The notes under the pieces were generated by a model, which saw only the letters and a program-made list of their open reading frames with translations, was not told where the DNA came from and searched no databases. Position numbers and translations under genes: made by a program. This document shows positions 59,258-64,000 of a stretch of 64,000 bases of DNA, one piece after another. The first letter of the stretch is position 1. Each line of letters begins with the position of its first letter. Source of the stretch: Citrobacter braakii (GTDB lineage: Bacteria > Pseudomonadota > Gammaproteobacteria > Enterobacterales > Enterobacteriaceae); NCBI RefSeq assembly GCF_002075345.1, contig NZ_NAEW01000014.1, forward strand, positions 37,730 to 101,729, written 5' to 3'.

Positions 59258-61936
59258 ATGGCTGTTACTAATGTCGCTGAACTTAACGCACTTGTAGAGC
59301 GCGTAAAAAAAGCCCAGCGTGAATATGCCAGTTTCACTCAAGAACAGGTTGACAAAATCTTCCGTGCCGCCGCTCTGGCTGCCGCAGACGCTCGAATCCC
59401 TCTCGCGAAAATGGCCGTTGCCGAATCTGGCATGGGCATCGTCGAAGATAAAGTGATTAAAAACCACTTTGCTTCCGAATACATTTATAACGCATATAAA
59501 GACGAAAAAACCTGTGGTGTGCTGGCTGAAGACCACACTTTCGGTACCATTACCATCGCTGAACCGATTGGTATCATCTGCGGTATCGTTCCAACCACTA
59601 ACCCGACTTCTACTGCAATCTTCAAATCACTGATCAGCCTGAAGACGCGTAACGCAATCATCTTCTCTCCGCATCCGCGTGCTAAAGATGCCACTAACAA
59701 AGCTGCTGATATCGTTCTGCAGGCAGCAATTGCTGCTGGCGCACCGAAAGATCTGATCGGCTGGATCGATCAACCTTCCGTAGAACTGTCAAACGCGCTG
59801 ATGCACCACCCGGACATCAACCTGATCCTTGCGACCGGTGGTCCAGGCATGGTTAAAGCAGCATACAGTTCCGGTAAACCGGCAATCGGTGTAGGCGCAG
59901 GTAACACTCCTGTGGTTATCGATGAAACCGCTGATATCAAGCGTGCTGTTGCATCTGTTCTGATGTCTAAAACCTTCGATAACGGCGTAATTTGTGCTTC
60001 TGAACAGTCCGTTGTTGTCGTTGACTCTGTATACGACGCAGTACGTGAGCGTTTCGCGACTCATGGCGGCTACATGCTGCAAGGCAAAGAGCTGAAAGCC
60101 GTTCAGGACGTTATCCTGAAAAATGGCGCGCTGAACGCGGCTATCGTTGGTCAGCCGGCATACAAAATTGCTGAACTGGCAGGCTTCTCCGTACCAGAAA
60201 CCACTAAGATTCTGATCGGTGAAGTGACTGTTGTTGACGAAAGTGAACCGTTCGCTCACGAAAAATTGTCTCCGACGCTGGCAATGTACCGTGCGAAAGA
60301 CTTCGAAGACGCCGTTATTAAAGCTGAAAAACTGGTTGCGATGGGCGGTATCGGTCATACCTCTTGCCTGTACACCGACCAGGACAACCAGCCAGAACGT
60401 GTTGCTTACTTCGGTCAGATGATGAAAACCGCACGTATCCTGATTAACACCCCAGCTTCTCAGGGTGGTATCGGTGACCTGTACAACTTTAAACTCGCGC
60501 CTTCCCTGACTCTGGGTTGTGGTTCCTGGGGTGGTAACTCCATCTCTGAAAACGTTGGTCCTAAGCACCTGATCAACAAGAAAACCGTTGCTAAGCGAGC
60601 TGAAAACATGTTGTGGCACAAACTTCCGAAATCTATCTACTTCCGTCGTGGCTCTCTGCCAATCGCACTGGATGAAGTGATTACCGATGGTCACAAACGT
60701 GCGCTGATCGTGACCGACCGCTTCCTGTTTAACAATGGCTATGCTGACCAGATCACCTCCGTGCTGAAAGCTGCTGGCGTTGAAACCGAAGTGTTCTTTG
60801 AAGTTGAAGCTGACCCAACTCTGACCGTTGTACGCAAAGGTGCTGAGCTGGCTAACTCCTTTAAACCAGACGTGATCATCGCGCTGGGTGGCGGTTCCCC
60901 GATGGACGCCGCGAAAATCATGTGGGTTATGTACGAACACCCAGAAACCCACTTCGAAGAACTGGCACTGCGCTTTATGGACATCCGTAAACGTATCTAC
61001 AAGTTCCCGAAAATGGGCGTAAAAGCGAAGATGGTTGCCGTCACCACCACTTCCGGTACTGGTTCTGAAGTTACTCCGTTTGCGGTTGTTACTGACGATG
61101 CAACTGGTCAGAAATACCCGCTGGCAGACTATGCGCTGACTCCGGATATGGCGATTGTTGACGCCAACCTGGTGATGGATATGCCTAAGTCCCTGTGTGC
61201 GTTCGGTGGTCTGGATGCCGTCACTCACGCCCTGGAAGCTTACGTATCCGTGCTGGCTTCTGAGTTCTCCGACGGTCAGGCTCTGCAAGCGCTGAAACTG
61301 TTGAAAGAAAACCTGCCAGCGTCCTACCACGAAGGTTCTAAGAACCCGGTAGCGCGTGAGCGTGTACACAGTGCAGCAACCATCGCCGGTATTGCGTTTG
61401 CTAACGCCTTCCTGGGTGTATGTCACTCAATGGCGCACAAGCTGGGTTCTCAGTTCCACATTCCTCACGGTCTGGCGAACGCCCTGCTGATCAGCAACGT
61501 TATTCGTTATAACGCGAACGACAACCCGACTAAACAGACTGCATTCAGCCAGTACGACCGTCCGCAGGCTCGTCGTCGCTACGCTGAAATCGCAGACCAT
61601 CTGGGTCTGAGCGCACCGGGCGACCGTACTGCTGCAAAAATCCAGAAACTGCTGGGCTGGCTGGACGAAATCAAAGCTGAACTGGGTATTCCTAAGTCTA
61701 TCCGTGAAGCTGGCGTTCAGGAAGCTGACTTCCTGGCACACGTGGACAAACTGTCTGAAGATGCGTTTGATGACCAGTGTACTGGTGCTAACCCGCGTTA
61801 CCCGCTGATTTCTGAACTGAAACAGATCCTGATGGATACCTACTACGGTCGTGAATACAGCGAAGATCAAACCGCCGTTAAGACTGAAGCCGTAGCAGCG
61901 CCGAAAGCTGAGAAGAAAGCGAAGAAATCCGCTTAA
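59258..61936 (+). CDS. adhE: Bifunctional aldehyde-alcohol dehydrogenase AdhE
   Basis: 892 residues. The N-terminal half is a CoA-acylating acetaldehyde dehydrogenase with catalytic Cys near 246 (NGVICASEQSVVV) and GVGAGNTPVVID. The C-terminal half (from about 450) is an iron-dependent alcohol dehydrogenase with ALGGGSPMDAAK and metal histidines in GVCHSMAHKLG and IPHGLANALL. Converts acetyl-CoA to ethanol with 2 NADH in mixed-acid fermentation and assembles into spirosomes. Lys/Ala-rich C-terminal tail. A 545-codon antisense frame opposite it is a codon-usage artefact. Confidence 0.98.
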   Translation: MAVTNVAELNALVERVKKAQREYASFTQEQVDKIFRAAALAAADARIPLAKMAVAESGMGIVEDKVIKNHFASEYIYNAYKDEKTCGVLAEDHTFGTITIAEPIGIICGIVPTTNPTSTAIFKSLISLKTRNAIIFSPHPRAKDATNKAADIVLQAAIAAGAPKDLIGWIDQPSVELSNALMHHPDINLILATGGPGMVKAAYSSGKPAIGVGAGNTPVVIDETADIKRAVASVLMSKTFDNGVICASEQSVVVVDSVYDAVRERFATHGGYMLQGKELKAVQDVILKNGALNAAIVGQPAYKIAELAGFSVPETTKILIGEVTVVDESEPFAHEKLSPTLAMYRAKDFEDAVIKAEKLVAMGGIGHTSCLYTDQDNQPERVAYFGQMMKTARILINTPASQGGIGDLYNFKLAPSLTLGCGSWGGNSISENVGPKHLINKKTVAKRAENMLWHKLPKSIYFRRGSLPIALDEVITDGHKRALIVTDRFLFNNGYADQITSVLKAAGVETEVFFEVEADPTLTVVRKGAELANSFKPDVIIALGGGSPMDAAKIMWVMYEHPETHFEELALRFMDIRKRIYKFPKMGVKAKMVAVTTTSGTGSEVTPFAVVTDDATGQKYPLADYALTPDMAIVDANLVMDMPKSLCAFGGLDAVTHALEAYVSVLASEFSDGQALQALKLLKENLPASYHEGSKNPVARERVHSAATIAGIAFANAFLGVCHSMAHKLGSQFHIPHGLANALLISNVIRYNANDNPTKQTAFSQYDRPQARRRYAEIADHLGLSAPGDRTAAKIQKLLGWLDEIKAELGIPKSIREAGVQEADFLAHVDKLSEDAFDDQCTGANPRYPLISELKQILMDTYYGREYSEDQTAVKTEAVAAPKAEKKAKKSA

Positions 61937-61966
61937 TTCATCCAGATAAGTTTTAGTTTCACCATA

Positions 61967-61995
61967 AACGGTCCCAAATTGGGGCCGTTTTTTTT
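61967..61995 (+). terminator. adhE terminator
   Basis: Stem AACGGTCCC (61967-61975) and GGGGCCGTT (61981-61989) with one G-T pair, followed by a run of eight T. Thirty bases after the adhE stop. Confidence 0.95.
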
Positions 61996-62105
61996 GCATC
62001 TTACGTTATCAGAATCGAAACATGACCAATTCAGCGACGTTTAAAGGATGGACCTGTAAAAGGATGCTTAGGAGGATGCGAGAATAGCGTCAGGAGAGTG
62101 TCTGA

Positions 62106-62144
62106 CAGGGTAGCGAACATTAGCGAATGTCGCAGCCTACCCTG
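62106..62144. repeat. Long composite hairpin between adhE and tdk
   Basis: Outer arms CAGGGTAG (62106-62113) and CTACCCTG (62137-62144) enclose inner arms GCGAACATT and AATGTCGC around AGCG. No T-run on either strand, and no REP consensus. It lies 30 bases beyond the tdk stop on the tdk strand, and could be a 3' mRNA-protecting structure or part of a small RNA. Confidence 0.55.
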
Positions 62145-62173
62145 TGCTAATAAGCGCCCAGAAGCGCGTAGAG

Positions 62174-62791
62174 TTAATCGTGGTTGTGTCGTTCTTGTAT
62201 CGCCGTCAGAGAGCCCTCAGACTGTGCTTGCTTATAATGTTTACGGCATACCGATACATAGCGTTCGTTCCCGCCAATCACCACCTGTTCGCCCTCGTTA
62301 TAAGGTCGTCCTGCCTGATCAAGACGCAACACCATGCTGGCCTTACGCCCACAGAAACAAATGGTTTTTAATTCAACCAGTTTATCTGACCATGCCAACA
62401 GGTATTCGCTGCCGCCAAATAACTCACCACGAAAATCGGTACGCAAGCCGTAGCACAACACGGGAATATCCAGCTGATCGACAACTTCAGATAATTCATA
62501 AACCTGCTGTCGAGTCAGAAACTGCGACTCATCAACCAGTACACAGTGAATTCTTTGCTGCTCATTCTCAGCCCGAATCTCTTCGAACAATGATGAATTT
62601 TGGTTAAACAATTTTGCAGGTGACGACAGACCTATACGCGAACTTACTTTTCCAGCACCAAAGCGGTCATCAATTTCCGCTGTATATACCACGGCACGCA
62701 TCCCACGTTCCTGATAATTGTACGAAGATTGCAGCAATGCAGTCGACTTACCGGCATTCATTGCAGAATAGTAAAAATATAGCTGTGCCAT
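62174..62791 (-). CDS. tdk: Thymidine kinase
   Basis: 205 residues from ATG 62791 ([20 protein letters not shown]), the E. coli length. P-loop SAMNAGKST, the DESQFL motif (E. coli has DECQFL, as I recall) and zinc-binding cysteines (FCGRK, VCRKHY). Type II thymidine kinase: phosphorylates thymidine and deoxyuridine for salvage. Convergent with adhE, divergent from hns. Confidence 0.97.
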   Translation of the reverse strand: MAQLYFYYSAMNAGKSTALLQSSYNYQERGMRAVVYTAEIDDRFGAGKVSSRIGLSSPAKLFNQNSSLFEEIRAENEQQRIHCVLVDESQFLTRQQVYELSEVVDQLDIPVLCYGLRTDFRGELFGGSEYLLAWSDKLVELKTICFCGRKASMVLRLDQAGRPYNEGEQVVIGGNERYVSVCRKHYKQAQSEGSLTAIQERHNHD

Positions 62792-63414
62792 TGACCGTAG
62801 GCCCTCACCCGGGGAAATAAATATGGGCAGGATTGTACCATATTTCACGAACGTGTCGGTGTAGCGTTGCCTGCATAGGCGTATAAATAGGCGTTCAGAC
62901 TCGCTCAGTGTCGCCTAAATAACCGATCCTTTAAGTGACACGGGAGCGTGAGTACACTCCAGCCATGGCCCAGGTAGCCTGAAACTCGATGGGTATATAC
63001 ACACTCTTTCACAAATAGTGCTCATGAAATTTATCCATACCTCTTATCTTCTTACGGCAATAAAGAAACCCTTCCCTTATTGTTATTGAATCTACCCACT
63101 GTCGCCATGTATTAGCGAATTCATGTAAGCAAAACTAATACAAAAGGTTGAAATCACTGCAAAGAGATACTATTTGTACACCATAAAATGTGACCTGAAT
63201 CTTGAATTTTTACTCTCAGCCGCTGAGAAGCCCCCTCACCAATAAGCCTTTTTTATGCCCAACGTCGCGGAGAATTTAAGACAGATGAATTAATTCTGAT
63301 ACTAAATAAAGCGCAATTTTGAATTCCTTACATTCCTGGCTATTGCACAACTGAATTTATCGCTCTATTATTAGCTCAACAAACCACCCCCAATATAAGT
63401 TTGAGATTACTACA
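62792..63414. promoter_or_regulatory. tdk/hns divergent intergenic region
   Basis: 623 bases with no gene seen. AT-rich in the 200 bases before hns, consistent with the curved DNA at which H-NS represses its own promoter in E. coli. No clear ribosomal-type leader or RNA gene was recognised. Confidence 0.5.
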
Positions 63415-63828
63415 ATGAGCGAAGCACTTAAAATTCTGAACAACATCCGTACTCTTCGTGCGCAGGCAAGAGAATGTACTCTGGAAACGCTTGAAGAAAT
63501 GCTGGAAAAATTAGAAGTTGTTGTTAGCGAGCGCCGTGAAGAAGAAAGCGCTGCAGCTGCTGAAGTTGAAGAACGTACTCGTAAACTGCAACAATATCGT
63601 GAAATGCTGATCGCTGACGGCATTGACCCGAACGAACTGCTGAATAGCATGGCTGCTGTTAAATCTGGCACCAAAGCTAAACGCGCTGCACGTCCGGCTA
63701 AATATAGCTATGTTGACGAAAACGGTGAAACTAAAACCTGGACTGGTCAGGGTCGTACACCGGCAGTGATCAAAAAAGCGATGGAAGAACAAGGTAAACA
63801 ACTGGACGATTTCTTAATCAAAGAATAA
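63415..63828 (+). CDS. hns: Histone-like nucleoid-structuring protein H-NS
   Basis: 137 residues. N-terminal oligomerisation coiled coil ([20 protein letters not shown] ... [10 protein letters not shown]), linker, and C-terminal DNA-binding domain with the AT-hook-like core [16 protein letters not shown]. Binds curved AT-rich DNA and silences acquired genes; the AT-rich 33-35.6 kb and cargo regions of this window are natural targets. Followed by a strong terminator. Confidence 0.99.
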   Translation: MSEALKILNNIRTLRAQARECTLETLEEMLEKLEVVVSERREEESAAAAEVEERTRKLQQYREMLIADGIDPNELLNSMAAVKSGTKAKRAARPAKYSYVDENGETKTWTGQGRTPAVIKKAMEEQGKQLDDFLIKE

Positions 63829-63846
63829 TTCAGAAATAGTTTGCTT

Positions 63847-63875
63847 AAAATCCCGCCAGTGGCGGGATTTTTTTT
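63847..63875 (+). terminator. hns terminator
   Basis: Stem AAAATCCCGCC (63847-63857) and GGCGGGATTTT (63861-63871), loop AGT, T-run continuing to 63875. Nineteen bases after the hns stop. Confidence 0.95.
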
Positions 63876-63881
63876 GTGCAC

Positions 63882-63908
63882 AGAAAACCCCCAGCTAGGC
63901 TGGGGGTT
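63882..63908 (-). terminator. Terminator of a leftward gene outside the window
   Basis: Perfect 10-bp stem AACCCCCAGC (63886-63895) and GCTGGGGGTT (63899-63908), with TTTTC on the minus strand. It probably ends a convergent transcript entering from the right; in E. coli galU converges on hns at this point. No coding sequence of galU is visible up to 64000. Confidence 0.65.
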
Positions 63909-64000
63909 CCGGAAAGCTTTCAGCTTTGGGCCAGTTATTAAAACCCCTTTTGATTTGTTAAAACACATTGCGGTCTGGCAACTGCAAATGTTTAACAAGA

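Noticed and set aside
59789..61426. 545-codon frame antisense to adhE
   Set aside because: It mirrors the strongly biased codon usage of adhE, has low-complexity Phe/Val/Gly content and no ribosome binding site.
63747..63998. 83-codon leftward frame at the window end, considered as galU
   Set aside because: Its sequence is not GalU, and it runs through two terminators and the hns 3' end.

Overview
This window is chromosomal DNA of a member of the Enterobacteriaceae. The backbone (acnA-cysB-topA-sohB-btuR-rluB-trp-ompW-yciCBA-tonB-yciI ... cls-yciU-opp-ychE-adhE-tdk-hns) keeps the gene order of Escherichia/Salmonella. Protein sequences lie between those genera, the trp leader peptide is MKATLVLHGWWRTS, and yciQ, yciEFG and the RCK-type kch are absent from their E. 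coli positions. Citrobacter or a close relative is the best guess. This is inference from remembered sequences; no search was run.

Layout. 1-17.6 kb is ordinary backbone: acnA (5' part only), the small genes yciX and ymiA, cysB, topA, yciN, sohB, yciK-btuR, rluB, yciO, rnm, then the complete attenuated trp operon (trpL, E, GD, CF, B, A). 17.6-19.6 kb, where E. coli has yciGFE, holds a membrane diguanylate cyclase with a degenerate I-site and a small unknown gene. 19.7-23.9 kb is ompW, yciC, yciB, yciA, tonB, yciI.

24.0-48.7 kb is a large variable block between yciI and yciY. It holds: an SRAP-domain gene; a nine-gene leftward operon (25086-31936) with mostly overlapping start/stop codons, coding for SnoaL-like, SDR, FAD oxidoreductase, DUF1365, cyclopropane-fatty-acid-synthase-like, DUF2878, chalcone-isomerase-like, DUF3833 lipoprotein and YbgA-like proteins; an MlrA/BluR-type MerR regulator just upstream, with a near-perfect 14-bp inverted repeat over the putative operon promoter; a secreted unknown protein; a GAF-PAS-GGDEF cyclase; a BetT-like transporter; and a decayed tailed-phage prophage (about 38.2-48.4 kb). 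The prophage starts at a degenerate tRNA-Pro copy and ends at a tyrosine integrase. Two internal deletion joints can be read directly: tailspike to umuD, and tape measure to recT. Its tail operon carries cargo: a HEXXH zincin-like protein and a BamE-like lipoprotein.

48.7-64 kb returns to backbone: yciY, clsA, yciU, a six-TM Kv-type channel with a C-terminal zinc ribbon, oppABCDF, ychE, adhE, tdk, hns.

The least described system is the MlrA-like regulated lipid-modification operon. By family content it resembles light/singlet-oxygen-induced clusters of other Proteobacteria, but it has no photolyase gene beside it here.
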